From NCBI GenBank assembly GCA_017476665.1, contig JAFUZJ010000044.1, positions 1 through 32,085 on the forward strand: DNA of 32,085 nt, in the 5' to 3' direction. Positions 13,033-21,500 of the stretch are shown here, piece after piece; the stretch's first letter is position 1; every line of letters starts with the position of its first letter. The stretch comes from Lachnospiraceae bacterium (lineage in GTDB: Bacteria; Bacillota; Clostridia; Lachnospirales; Lachnospiraceae). The notes beneath the pieces are model-generated. The model was given only the letters and a program-made list of their open reading frames with translations, was not told the DNA's origin and did not search any database. Both the position numbers and the translations under genes were made by a program.

Positions 13033-15618
13033 ATGATCAGTAAGACATTCTTTTTTATTTTTATACAGCCGTTGGTTCTGCTTATTGAATTTATTTTTAC
13101 ATTCATGTCCAGAATCTTCGGAAATTACGGAATTGCGATCATTATGGTCAGTGTTGTGGTGAATCTGCTGATATTGCCGCTGTATAAACGCTCTGATGCC
13201 ATGCAGGAGCAGGAGCGAAAGAAACAGAAGGAAATGGAACGCTGGGTGAAACATATCCGTAAAACATTTCGCGGAGATGAGCGGTTTATGATTTTATCCA
13301 CATACTACAGGCAGCAGAATTATCAACCGATGAATGCGATCAGGGGATCCTTGTCCCTGCTTTTGCAGATTCCCTTTTTCATTGCGGCATATCATTATCT
13401 GACACATGTGAATATTGAGGGTGCTTCTTTTGTGTTTTTGAATAATCTGGGAGAAGCGGATCGTTTGCTGCAGTTTGGGGGACTGACACTGAATCTTATG
13501 CCGGTGGTCATGACGTTGATCAATGTGGTTTCCGGATATATTTATACGAAGGGATTTCCGTTAAAGGACAAGTTGCAGCTGTATTTGCTGGCAGTTCTAT
13601 TTTTGGTGGTCCTGTATAAGAGCCCCTCGGGCCTTGTATTGTACTGGACCATGAATAATCTGTTTTCTCTTTTGAAAAATATTGTGATGAAGATAGTACG
13701 GCCGTTGAATTTGCAGTGGAAAAGCGGACAAAGTGCGAAAGCAATGCCCCGGATCTTTTGGTGGAGCGCCGTGTTATTGACAGTTTTGCTTGGATTGGTG
13801 ATTCCTATTTCTGTGGTGGGTGCCTCTCCGGCTGAGTTTATTTCTCTAAACGCATATCGTAATCCATTGGTGTTTGTGTGGTTGACATTCTGTGTTGCAA
13901 TGGGGGTATTTTTGGTATGGGGAGGGATTCTCTATTATCTGACTGGGGACAATTTAAAACCTATTGTGGAGAAACTGGCCTGCATGCTTGGCTTGATCGG
14001 GCTTGCAGATTATATGTTTTTTGGAAATCATACAGGAATTGTTTCGCCGATTCTGACTTATCAGGAAGGACTGGATGTTGATGCAAAGAGGAGTTTGATC
14101 AGTCTGCTGATCGTGGCTATATTAGCGGTGATCATATTGGTGTCTTGGAGATTCCATAAGGTATGGAGGACAATACTTACCGTGCTGACGATCAGTCTTT
14201 TCGGGATGGGTATGTGGAATGTGATCAAGGCAGAACATGAGTTGAAAGATATGAATTATGTGCGTTCATTGGCTGAGGAAAGTACAAAACAACAGGTGTC
14301 TCCGATCTTGACCTTGAGCAAAACGGAAAAGAATGTGATTGTTTTTATGCTGGATCGTGCGATCAGTGATTATTTTCCGTATTGTGTGGCTGAGAAACCG
14401 GAGCTTGGGGAGCAATATGCGGGGTTTGTATATTATCCCAATACGATATCTTTTGGACAGTGTACCCTCTTTGCGTCTGCAGCAATTTTTGGGGGATATG
14501 AATATTTACCCACAGAGATAAATGCGAGAAGTGATGAACTATTGGTGGAAAAGCAAAATGAAGCTTTGAAGGTGATGCCGGTTCTCTTTGATGAGTTAGG
14601 GTATGATGTGACCGTTTGTGATCCGCCTTTGGCAGGCTATAAGGAAATTCCGGATCTGTCAATCTATGATGCGTACCCGGATATTGATACGCACATCACA
14701 ATAGGAGCATATCTGGGCGATGATCAAAAATTCTTAAAGCGGATCCAGGACAGCCAGGAGAGGAATTTTTTCTGCTATAGCCTTATGAAGATTGCTCCGT
14801 TTTTCCTGCAGCCTTATTTATACGATGGCGGGGTTTATTATGAGTCTTTAAAGAATAATACCCAGAATCCGCAATTTATGGAATCATATATGGTGCTTGT
14901 CAATCTGAACGGATTAACAGATATCAGCGAGAACAGTAGAGGTGGCTTTGTGATGATCAATAATGAAGCGCCGCATGATCCCAGACTTTTACAGTTGCCG
15001 GATTATGAACCTACAGACGATGTTAATAACGGCGGATATGAGGATAGCAGTCGTTTTACGTTGGACGGAAGGCAAATGAAGGTAGAAAATTCCTATGGAT
15101 TGGAGCATTACCATGTCAGTATGGCGACTTATCTGCAGATTGGGAATTGGTTGGAATTTCTAAAACAAAATGGAGTATATGATAATACCAGGATTATTAT
15201 TGTTGCAGATCATGGGCGGCCATTGGGGCAGTTCGAGGATTTGCAGGTTTCGGATGGATTGGATCTGGAGGGCTATCATCCTATTTTTTTAGTGAAAGAC
15301 TTTGCGGATGAAAAAGCAGAAGGGGATAATCGTGTGTTGTCCGGGAAAATAATGGTATCGGATGAGTTTATGACGAATGCGGATGTGCCGACTTTGGCAC
15401 TACAAGGTCTTATGGAGGAGCCAACAAATCCTTTTACCGGAAACCTCATTACGAATGCAGCAAAGGCGGATGGCAATTTGATGCTCACAACAGCGGACGG
15501 ATTTGATGAGAGCATAGACGGCAAGGTGTTTAATACTGAGAACGGAGTATGGTATACGTTCATCGGTACAGACATATTTGATAAGAGCAGCTGGCAGCAA
15601 AGCGACGATATAAATTAG
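13033..15618 (+). CDS. YidC/Oxa1 insertase domain fused to a sulfatase/LTA-synthase-like domain
   Basis: An 861-aa multi-spanning membrane protein. Residues 1-235 are YidC/Oxa1-like: YGIAIIMVSVVVNLLILPLY with a basic groove (LYKRSDAMQEQ), the charged coiled hairpin, QPMNAIRGSLSLLLQIPFF, and SPSGLVLYWTMNNLFSLLKN. Further hydrophobic helices span about 245-395. From about 430 an alkaline-phosphatase-superfamily domain begins: D441 in IVFMLDRA, a candidate nucleophile T478 in SFGQCTLFASAAIFGG, H648 in NEAPHDP, and D726/H727 in IIVADHGR. Such domains in LtaS/OpgB-type enzymes transfer phosphoglycerol. Coupling to the CDP-glycerol transferase four bases upstream suggests polymer synthesis or decoration. 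It is unlikely to be the housekeeping YidC, which should lie near rnpA. The fusion is continuous, with no frameshift. Confidence 0.85.
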   Translation: MISKTFFFIFIQPLVLLIEFIFTFMSRIFGNYGIAIIMVSVVVNLLILPLYKRSDAMQEQERKKQKEMERWVKHIRKTFRGDERFMILSTYYRQQNYQPMNAIRGSLSLLLQIPFFIAAYHYLTHVNIEGASFVFLNNLGEADRLLQFGGLTLNLMPVVMTLINVVSGYIYTKGFPLKDKLQLYLLAVLFLVVLYKSPSGLVLYWTMNNLFSLLKNIVMKIVRPLNLQWKSGQSAKAMPRIFWWSAVLLTVLLGLVIPISVVGASPAEFISLNAYRNPLVFVWLTFCVAMGVFLVWGGILYYLTGDNLKPIVEKLACMLGLIGLADYMFFGNHTGIVSPILTYQEGLDVDAKRSLISLLIVAILAVIILVSWRFHKVWRTILTVLTISLFGMGMWNVIKAEHELKDMNYVRSLAEESTKQQVSPILTLSKTEKNVIVFMLDRAISDYFPYCVAEKPELGEQYAGFVYYPNTISFGQCTLFASAAIFGGYEYLPTEINARSDELLVEKQNEALKVMPVLFDELGYDVTVCDPPLAGYKEIPDLSIYDAYPDIDTHITIGAYLGDDQKFLKRIQDSQERNFFCYSLMKIAPFFLQPYLYDGGVYYESLKNNTQNPQFMESYMVLVNLNGLTDISENSRGGFVMINNEAPHDPRLLQLPDYEPTDDVNNGGYEDSSRFTLDGRQMKVENSYGLEHYHVSMATYLQIGNWLEFLKQNGVYDNTRIIIVADHGRPLGQFEDLQVSDGLDLEGYHPIFLVKDFADEKAEGDNRVLSGKIMVSDEFMTNADVPTLALQGLMEEPTNPFTGNLITNAAKADGNLMLTTADGFDESIDGKVFNTENGVWYTFIGTDIFDKSSWQQSDDIN

Positions 15619-15658
15619 ATCCTTCTTTATTTTTCCTGTGAAATTTTCAAACAACACA

Positions 15659-15687
15659 TTGACAATTTTGAAAAAATGCCGTACAGT
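15659..15687 (+). promoter_or_regulatory. promoter of the symporter gene
   Basis: Consensus -35 TTGACA (15659-15664) and -10 TACAGT (15682-15687) at 17-bp spacing. About 20 bases downstream a small palindrome ACACTTAAAAGTGT lies in the leader and could be an operator. Confidence 0.65.
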
Positions 15688-15803
15688 ATTTTTGTGCTTC
15701 CATAGTTTAACACTTAAAAGTGTAGAAGTTTAAAGTGACAAAAACAAAGACAAACGCTGCATGTATCAATGAAACAAGAAGGCTGCGGCGGGAAGGAGAC
15801 ATC

Positions 15804-17336
15804 ATGAAACTTGCAATTTTAATCCTGTATTTTGCGGTGTTGATCGGTATCGGGTTATACTGCCGTAAAAATGCCACCGATGTAAACGGCTTCGTGCTGG
15901 GGGGACGTTCCGTGGGACCCTGGCTCACAGCGTTTGCGTATGGTACCTCTTATTTTTCGGCGGTGGTGTTCGTGGGATATGCCGGACAGTTTGGTTGGAA
16001 ATACGGCATTGCAGCTACCTGGGCGGGCATCGGAAATGCGATCATCGGTTCCCTAATGGCCTGGGTGATCCTAGGAAGACGTACCCGCATCATGACGCAG
16101 CATCTGAACTCGGCAACCATGCCGCAGTTTTTCGGAGAGCGGTTTGACAGCAACGCATTGAAGATCATCGCATCTGTGATCATCTTTGTATTCCTGATCC
16201 CCTATACCGCATCCCTTTACAACGGTTTGTCCCGTTTGTTCGGAATGGCCTTCAATATCGATTATTCCGTGTGTATCATTCTGATGGCAGTGCTCACCGC
16301 CATTTATGTAATTGCGGGCGGTTATATGGCGACGGCGATCAATGACTTTATCCAGGGCATGGTCATGCTGGTGGGAATCGTGGTGGTGATCGTGGCGGTT
16401 ATTAACAGCAAGGGCGGTCTGATGACAGCTTTGGACGGTCTGGCACGAGTGACGGATGAGACAGTGGCGACCACACCCGGTATCTTCGCGTCCTTCCTGG
16501 GGCCGGATCCGTTGAACCTGAGGTGTGTGGTATTGCTGACATCCCTGGGTACCTGGGGACTGCCGCAGATGGTGCAGAAGTTCTATGCCATCAAAAATGA
16601 GGAGGCAGTGAAAAAGGGTACCATCATTTCCACGCTGTTCGCTATGGTAGTGGCAGGCGGATGCTACTTCCTGGGCGGCTTTGGCAGACTGTTCTCCGAC
16701 CAGATCGATGTGGCGGCAAACGGTTATGATTCGATCGTGCCTACCATGCTGCAGAATCTGGGACCGGGTCTGATTGCACTGGTGGTGATTTTGGTGTTGT
16801 CGGCCTCCATGTCCACACTGTCTTCTTTGGTCATTACTTCAAGCTCTACGCTGACCATTGATTTTATCAAGGGCGCATTTGTCAAGGATATGAAGGAGCG
16901 CACACAGCTTCTGCTGATCCGTTTCCTGATCGTGGTGTTTATTGCAATTTCGGCCATTATGGCGCTGATCCAATATAAGAGTTCTGTGACTTTTATCGCG
17001 CAGCTCATGGGTATTTCCTGGGGTGCTATGGCAGGAGCGTTCCTGGCACCTTTCCTGTATTCTCTGTACTGGAAGAAGACCACAAAGGCCGCCTGCTATG
17101 TATCCTTCTTCTTTGGCGCAGGCATTATGGTGGTAGATATGCTGAAACCTGCGATCCTTCCGCAGATCATGCGCTCTCCCATCAACTGCGGTGCGATTGC
17201 TATGCTGGCGGGGCTGGTCATTGTACCCATTGTGAGTCTGTGTACGCCCAAGCCGGATCAGAAGAAGATGGACGCAATCTTTGCCTGCTATGAAACGCCG
17301 ACGCAGGTGCCGCAGAAGACTGCGCTGGGAAAATAG
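15804..17336 (+). CDS. sodium:solute symporter (SSS family)
   Basis: A 510-aa inner-membrane transporter with about 13 hydrophobic helices, of the PutP/PanF-type sodium symporter family. Family features include the first helix LAILILYFAVLIGIGLYCRK, then GFVLGGRSVGPWLTAFAYGTSYFSA, and the conserved GGYMATAINDFIQGMVML. The substrate (amino acid, carboxylate or other) cannot be told from the sequence. The start at 15804 is supported by AAGGAG at 15793-15798; an in-frame upstream frame to 15735 has no ribosome site. It has its own promoter. The next gene, a dCache sensor, starts 144 bases downstream, which may hint that the transported solute and the sensed ligand are related, but that is only positional inference. 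Confidence 0.9.
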   Translation: MKLAILILYFAVLIGIGLYCRKNATDVNGFVLGGRSVGPWLTAFAYGTSYFSAVVFVGYAGQFGWKYGIAATWAGIGNAIIGSLMAWVILGRRTRIMTQHLNSATMPQFFGERFDSNALKIIASVIIFVFLIPYTASLYNGLSRLFGMAFNIDYSVCIILMAVLTAIYVIAGGYMATAINDFIQGMVMLVGIVVVIVAVINSKGGLMTALDGLARVTDETVATTPGIFASFLGPDPLNLRCVVLLTSLGTWGLPQMVQKFYAIKNEEAVKKGTIISTLFAMVVAGGCYFLGGFGRLFSDQIDVAANGYDSIVPTMLQNLGPGLIALVVILVLSASMSTLSSLVITSSSTLTIDFIKGAFVKDMKERTQLLLIRFLIVVFIAISAIMALIQYKSSVTFIAQLMGISWGAMAGAFLAPFLYSLYWKKTTKAACYVSFFFGAGIMVVDMLKPAILPQIMRSPINCGAIAMLAGLVIVPIVSLCTPKPDQKKMDAIFACYETPTQVPQKTALGK

Positions 17337-17423
17337 AGAGTTTTTTGTGAAATTTAAAAATAATATAGTGCATTGTGCCACGATATGGTAAAATAACATA
17401 GTATAACCATGTGGCAGATGTGG

Positions 17424-17466
17424 ATTGCCTGTCTGCAGACTCTGGTCTGGGCAGGCAATTTTGATT
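17424..17466 (+). other. hairpin followed by a T-run in the leader of the dCache sensor gene
   Basis: ATTGCCTG (17424-17431) pairs with CAGGCAAT (17452-17459), with further internal pairing around GTCTGCAGAC, and TTTTGATT follows. It looks like a weak terminator or attenuator located 15 bases ahead of the start codon at 17481. Confidence 0.45.
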
Positions 17467-17480
17467 ATGAGGGAAAAAAT

Positions 17481-18812
17481 ATGCCCAAAATATGGATCCC
17501 CAAAAAATATATTCCGATGTTTATCACGTCGCTGTTTGTCATTTTCGGTCTGATTGCTGTGAACTTTTATGTGCTGTATCACAATGCAAGGGAAAACATG
17601 ATCGCATCCAGGGAGAATGAGGTGCTGCAGGCTGCGGCGGAGGCAAATTATTTTCTGGTAGAAAGTGTGGACGCAGTGAAGATGGCGGCGTACTCGATCA
17701 GCCGTATGCAGGCAAAGAATGCTTCCTCAGAGGAAATTCTGGCTTATCTGACCAAGGAGTCGGATGTCTATACCAAGTCGATTGACTGGAATTTTACCGG
17801 TTTCTATGGGGTGTTCAACGGAGTCTATTTGGACGGCATCGGCTGGGTGCCGGAGCCCGGTTATGTGGCGGAGGAACGCCCCTGGTATATCGCCGCCAAG
17901 GAGGCAGAAGGTGAGATCGCATTGGTGACTCCGTATCTGGATTCCCAGACAGGGAGTGTCATGATGTCGGTGAGTGAATTGTTGGCAGATGGGAAAAGCG
18001 CGGTGTCATTGGACATCAGCCTGGACGGGATTCAGAATCTGACGGAAGAAAACGCGGCTCATCATATCTGGAAGTGTGCGATGATCCTGGACGCTGACGG
18101 GTTTGTGGTGGCTCATTCCGATCCGGGAGAGCTGGGAAAAGAGTACCTGAGCGAGCAGGGAACCTTAGGGAATGTGATCGCGCAGAATCTGTATTCCGCG
18201 GACGGAGATTATTATGAGGTGCGGCATGAGGGGAAGTCCTATCTTGTTTTCAAGGCACCGATTGGTGAAGAATGGTATGCACTGGCGGTGGTGAATGAAA
18301 ATAAGATCCTGGGTTCGCTGCAGACGATCTATATTGTGTTTTTCCTCACGCTGATCCTGATCTTCGGAGCGATCGCATTTATTTTTTGGAAAATACAGCA
18401 GAGGCATTTGTATACGGAAAATCTGAACCGGCAGGTCAGGGCAATGGCAAATATTTATGCTGCGGTGCGCCTGATCGATCTTTCGAATGATACCTTTATT
18501 TTTATCACCAGAAATGGCGGGGAAGAGGAAGTCCGGGTAGGTGATAAACAGGGGCATGCGCAGACTGAGCTCAGAGCAACCATGGATATTATGACAGAAG
18601 TACGGTTTAAGAAATCCATGTATGAGTTTATCCGGTTTGAGACACTGGGAGATCGGTTGAAAGACAAGAGTACGATCACCAAGGAATATATAGACACGAA
18701 TAACTGCAGATGTGTGGCGCGGTTTGTTCCTGTGGAATGGGATGAGGATAAGACGCTGCATGTGGTCATGTGGATGGTGGAGATCATTGAAAACAGAAAC
18801 ACAGGAGCTTAG
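17481..18812 (+). CDS. membrane dCache sensor protein without a recognised output domain
   Basis: A 443-aa protein with a transmembrane helix near residues 11-31 (YIPMFITSLFVIFGLIAVNF), a 240-residue extracytoplasmic dCache_1-type ligand-binding region (ERPWYIAAKEAEGEIALVTP is a typical element), and a second helix near 282-302 (IYIVFFLTLILIFGAIAFIF). The cytoplasmic 140 residues contain AMANIYAAVRLIDLSNDTF, which resembles the PAS-like segment that precedes GGDEF domains in clostridial sensors, but no GGDEF, kinase or methyl-accepting domain follows. The next gene, two bases away, is a GGDEF protein, so output may be delivered by that partner. The start at 17481 follows GAGGG at 17469-17473; an ATG at 17409 lies ahead of the hairpin and is rejected. 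Confidence 0.82.
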   Translation: MPKIWIPKKYIPMFITSLFVIFGLIAVNFYVLYHNARENMIASRENEVLQAAAEANYFLVESVDAVKMAAYSISRMQAKNASSEEILAYLTKESDVYTKSIDWNFTGFYGVFNGVYLDGIGWVPEPGYVAEERPWYIAAKEAEGEIALVTPYLDSQTGSVMMSVSELLADGKSAVSLDISLDGIQNLTEENAAHHIWKCAMILDADGFVVAHSDPGELGKEYLSEQGTLGNVIAQNLYSADGDYYEVRHEGKSYLVFKAPIGEEWYALAVVNENKILGSLQTIYIVFFLTLILIFGAIAFIFWKIQQRHLYTENLNRQVRAMANIYAAVRLIDLSNDTFIFITRNGGEEEVRVGDKQGHAQTELRATMDIMTEVRFKKSMYEFIRFETLGDRLKDKSTITKEYIDTNNCRCVARFVPVEWDEDKTLHVVMWMVEIIENRNTGA

Positions 18813-18814
18813 AA

Positions 18815-19465
18815 ATGAGAGATAAGAAAAAAGTTCTGTTTCTGATCGTTGCCGCCGGACTCTGGTTGGTGACAGGGATGTTTTATGGCATGATGCTGTA
18901 TGAGATGAAGGGGAAGTTTGGGATCCCGTTTTCCATTTGGTGTGGCATCGCTTTCGGTATTACGGTCTGGTCCGGTATTCATCTGGCAGGTAACGGAGAC
19001 GATCAGAAAAAGAGAAAAGCAGCAGACATAGACGCCCTCACAGGTGTGCCCAATCGGAATTACTTCAAGGCCGCCTACGGGGAGCAGAGTATGTTCAATA
19101 CAATGAGGTATAAAACCATTGCCGTGTATGACATAGACTCGTTCAAAGAGGCGAATGACACCATGGACGGTGACGACATTCTCCGTATGGTGACGGCCAG
19201 CGCTAAAAGAACTTTCGGGGAACAGGGAGAGATCTTTCGCTGGGGCGGAGATGAGTTTATGGTACTCATGGAGTGGTCGATGGAGTTTGCCTATGAAATG
19301 TGTAAGGAATTCTGCAGGGAAGTGGAGAAGGACGGCAGGGTGACGGTATCGGTGGGAGTGACGGAGATCAAGCTGTCTGATACCATTAAAAAGAACTATT
19401 ACCGCGCCGCGCAGGGATGCTACCTGGTGAAAGAGATGGGCGGAAACAGTGTGAAACGAAATTAG
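18815..19465 (+). CDS. membrane GGDEF protein (probable diguanylate cyclase)
   Basis: A 216-aa protein with two N-terminal transmembrane helices (residues about 8-28 and 37-57) and a GGDEF domain from residue 70 (DIDALTGVPNRNYF, VYDIDSFKEANDTMDGDDIL). The active site reads RWGGDEFMVL, with the intact signature needed to make cyclic di-GMP from two GTP. No RxxD inhibitory motif is obvious at the usual place five residues before it (FGEQ instead). The C-terminus is slightly shorter than typical GGDEF domains, ending just after the KEMGGNSVKRN helix. Start is two bases after the sensor gene stop, and the following gene's ribosome site overlaps this stop, so the three genes form an operon. Confidence 0.88.
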   Translation: MRDKKKVLFLIVAAGLWLVTGMFYGMMLYEMKGKFGIPFSIWCGIAFGITVWSGIHLAGNGDDQKKRKAADIDALTGVPNRNYFKAAYGEQSMFNTMRYKTIAVYDIDSFKEANDTMDGDDILRMVTASAKRTFGEQGEIFRWGGDEFMVLMEWSMEFAYEMCKEFCREVEKDGRVTVSVGVTEIKLSDTIKKNYYRAAQGCYLVKEMGGNSVKRN

Positions 19466-19476
19466 GAGGCGAAGGT

Positions 19477-21165
19477 TTGCGTTCGATCAAGACCAAATTA
19501 TTTGCAATTATATGTATTACGGTCCTGTTGGTATTTTTCCTGCTTGCCGGCGTAGGGACGTATTATATGAAACGGGTCACGGAGGAGGACTTTACCGAGA
19601 CCATGACCATGCTTGCCGCCCAGAAATCGGGAGAGGTGGATGCGCATTTCCGACGAATTGAGCGGGCGGTGGAGATTCTGGGACAGTATATAGAACAGAA
19701 TGTGGATACGGAGAAATTTAAGAATGACCTGATCTATCGGAATACGATCCTGAAAGAGATTGAAAAATATGGGGAAGAGGCAGCGAAGATCACAGGAAAT
19801 GTGGCAACCTATTACTTCCGCCCTGATCCTGCGGTGTATGGCAGTACGACAGGAGTTTTTGAGACGGACAACGGCGAAGGCGGGTATGTATCTGAACATC
19901 CCACGGATATTTTGAAATATGATCCTGCCGACAGGGAGCATGTGGGTTGGTATTACGAGCCGGTGGACAGCGGAAAAGCAATCTGGATGCAGCCCTACGC
20001 TAACAAGAATATAGATGTGTACATGATCTCTTACGTGGCGCCGGTGTATGTGGGCGGCGAACTGTTCGGGGTGGTCGGTATGGACATTGATATGTCCGCG
20101 ATCTATAAGGTAGTAGATTCGGTGAACTATGCCAAAGGGTTCGGGTTTTTGTTGGGGGAGGACGGAACCCTCCTGTACCACAGAGATTATCCGAAAGGGT
20201 TGAAAGCGTCCCTTTTTGATGAGGAGTTTAAGGAAGCGGCACAGTATTTTGCACCGGAAAAAGCGGCCGGAACGGAAGTTTACCGGTATATTTGGAAAGA
20301 AGAAAAGCACCGGCTGATCGCAAAACGGCTGCAGAACAATATGGTATTTGCCATTTCTGTGCCGGAAGCCGAGATCATGAAGCCTAGGACAGAAATGTGG
20401 CGTAACATGTTCGGCGTTCTTGTGCTGGTCGTGACAGCCGTGTTGATCGTGACCCGCATTGTCATGTTAAAGATCGTGGAGCCGATCCGGGAACTGACGC
20501 AGGCAGCCACCAGGATTGCAAAGGGCGAGATGAATGTCCCGATCCGCTATAAGTCGGGAGATGAGATCGGCGAGCTGGCGGGAAGTGTACGTCTCATGGC
20601 AAAGGAGATCAGGGAGTACATTGCCTATATTCATGCCCAGGCATACATTGACGGTATGACCGGAGTGGGCAACAAGACCGCGTACATGGACGTGATGAAA
20701 CAGCTGGATCGCAAAATTAAAGAGGGATTGGCGGAATTTGCGGTGGTGGTTTTTGATGTGAACGGATTGAAGACTGTCAATGACAATCTGGGGCATGAGT
20801 GCGGAGACCGGATCATTACGGGTGCTGCCAACGCATTAAAAAGATCATTTGGCGCAGAGCATACCTATCGGATCGGCGGAGATGAGTTTATCGTGGTGCT
20901 GGAAAATGCGGCAGATGTGAATCTGGAGGAGTGCTATCGGGATTTTGACCAGGCTGTTGCAAAAGAAAATGAAGTGATTGACGGAGAAAAGCTGGTGGCG
21001 GAGGATGCGGCAGTGAAGCTTTTGCTTGCGGTTTCCAAGGGGGTTGCCACCTATCGGCCGGAACAGGATAAGGAGTACAAGGAAGTATTCAAACGCGCGG
21101 ACGAGGAGATGTACAAGGACAAGGAGCGTTTTTATCAGGGGAAAAACGACAGGCGCAGGAGATAG
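19477..21165 (+). CDS. dCache-HAMP-GGDEF diguanylate cyclase
   Basis: A 563-aa membrane sensor enzyme: first helix at residues about 8-27 (FAIICITVLLVFFLLAGVGT), a 275-residue extracytoplasmic dCache region, second helix near 313-333 (FGVLVLVVTAVLIVTRIVML), a HAMP linker (EPIRELTQAATRIAKGEMNV) and a C-terminal GGDEF domain from about 390 (YIDGMTGVGNKTAYMD, VVFDVNGLKTVNDNLGHECGD) with an intact RIGGDEFIVVL. It should synthesise cyclic di-GMP in response to an external ligand. I place the start at the TTG at 19477 because AGGAGG at 19464-19469 lies seven bases ahead and the transmembrane helix follows directly; the frame is open to 19417 but overlaps the previous gene without a ribosome site. 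Confidence 0.9.
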   Translation: MRSIKTKLFAIICITVLLVFFLLAGVGTYYMKRVTEEDFTETMTMLAAQKSGEVDAHFRRIERAVEILGQYIEQNVDTEKFKNDLIYRNTILKEIEKYGEEAAKITGNVATYYFRPDPAVYGSTTGVFETDNGEGGYVSEHPTDILKYDPADREHVGWYYEPVDSGKAIWMQPYANKNIDVYMISYVAPVYVGGELFGVVGMDIDMSAIYKVVDSVNYAKGFGFLLGEDGTLLYHRDYPKGLKASLFDEEFKEAAQYFAPEKAAGTEVYRYIWKEEKHRLIAKRLQNNMVFAISVPEAEIMKPRTEMWRNMFGVLVLVVTAVLIVTRIVMLKIVEPIRELTQAATRIAKGEMNVPIRYKSGDEIGELAGSVRLMAKEIREYIAYIHAQAYIDGMTGVGNKTAYMDVMKQLDRKIKEGLAEFAVVVFDVNGLKTVNDNLGHECGDRIITGAANALKRSFGAEHTYRIGGDEFIVVLENAADVNLEECYRDFDQAVAKENEVIDGEKLVAEDAAVKLLLAVSKGVATYRPEQDKEYKEVFKRADEEMYKDKERFYQGKNDRRRR

Positions 21166-21180
21166 AAAAATTTTCAAATT

Positions 21181-21195
21181 TATACCACAGGTATA
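21181..21195. promoter_or_regulatory. TATACC-N3-GGTATA palindrome upstream of the rtcB leader
   Basis: TATACCACAGGTATA has the same arms as the two operators at 9642-9679. It sits just upstream of a possible extended -10 promoter (TGG-TATGAT, -10 at 21219-21224), a position suited to an activator or repressor. Confidence 0.55.
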
Positions 21196-21215
21196 GTGCA
21201 ATCTAAAGTTATTTG

Positions 21216-21224
21216 TGGTATGAT
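21216..21224 (+). promoter_or_regulatory. possible extended -10 promoter of the rtcB transcription unit
   Basis: TGG followed by TATGAT (21219-21224). No good -35 is present at 17 bp, consistent with an extended -10 or activator-dependent promoter. Confidence 0.45.
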
Positions 21225-21270
21225 ACGAAATAGAGAAAAGAAACAGGGGAATGCCCGGAAAGGAAAAACC

Positions 21271-21372
21271 ATGAAATCATTTGTAATCGGCTTATATTTG
21301 AATAGTGAACTGCATACCGATTTTATGTGCCCGTTACAGATGAGCAGAGGTCGAGCAACATTCCTTTTTTGA
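21271..21372 (+). CDS. 33-aa leader ORF upstream of rtcB
   Basis: ATG at 21271 is preceded by AAAGGA with suitable spacing, and the frame runs 33 codons to TGA (begins MKSFVIGLYLNSELHTDF). It resembles no family I know. It lies in the 335-base leader between the GGDEF operon and rtcB, and ends 54 bases before an intrinsic terminator. Translation of the ORF could influence folding of the leader. It may equally be a chance ORF, although the ribosome site is good. Confidence 0.4.
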   Translation: MKSFVIGLYLNSELHTDFMCPLQMSRGRATFLF

Positions 21373-21425
21373 AGGTAAATTGGGGTACCGGACTTCAAGG
21401 ACAGGATTTTACGCAAAAGTAAACG

Positions 21426-21467
21426 AACCGCTTATCTTGTAAAGGAAAACAGGATGGGCGGTTTTTT
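21426..21467 (+). terminator. intrinsic terminator (possible attenuator) in the rtcB leader
   Basis: AACCGCTTATCTTGT (21426-21440) pairs with ACAGGATGGGCGGTT (21449-21463) over 15 positions, three of them G-U, with an 8-base loop and six T at 21462-21467. It lies only 33 bases before the rtcB start, leaving no room for a separate promoter, so rtcB must be reached by read-through or antitermination. Confidence 0.8.
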
Positions 21468-21500
21468 GAGCTTTTTGAGGGTTTTAAAGGTGGAAAAAAG

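Noticed and set aside
17337-17480. Possible cyclic di-GMP riboswitch before the GGDEF gene cluster
   Set aside because: Only a simple hairpin with a T-run was found; the conserved aptamer core was not seen.
21370-21400. GGGGTACCGG in the rtcB leader, resembling a T-box sequence
   Set aside because: The conserved T-box core needs UGG before NACC and a specifier stem; the T is missing and no stem I arrangement is visible.
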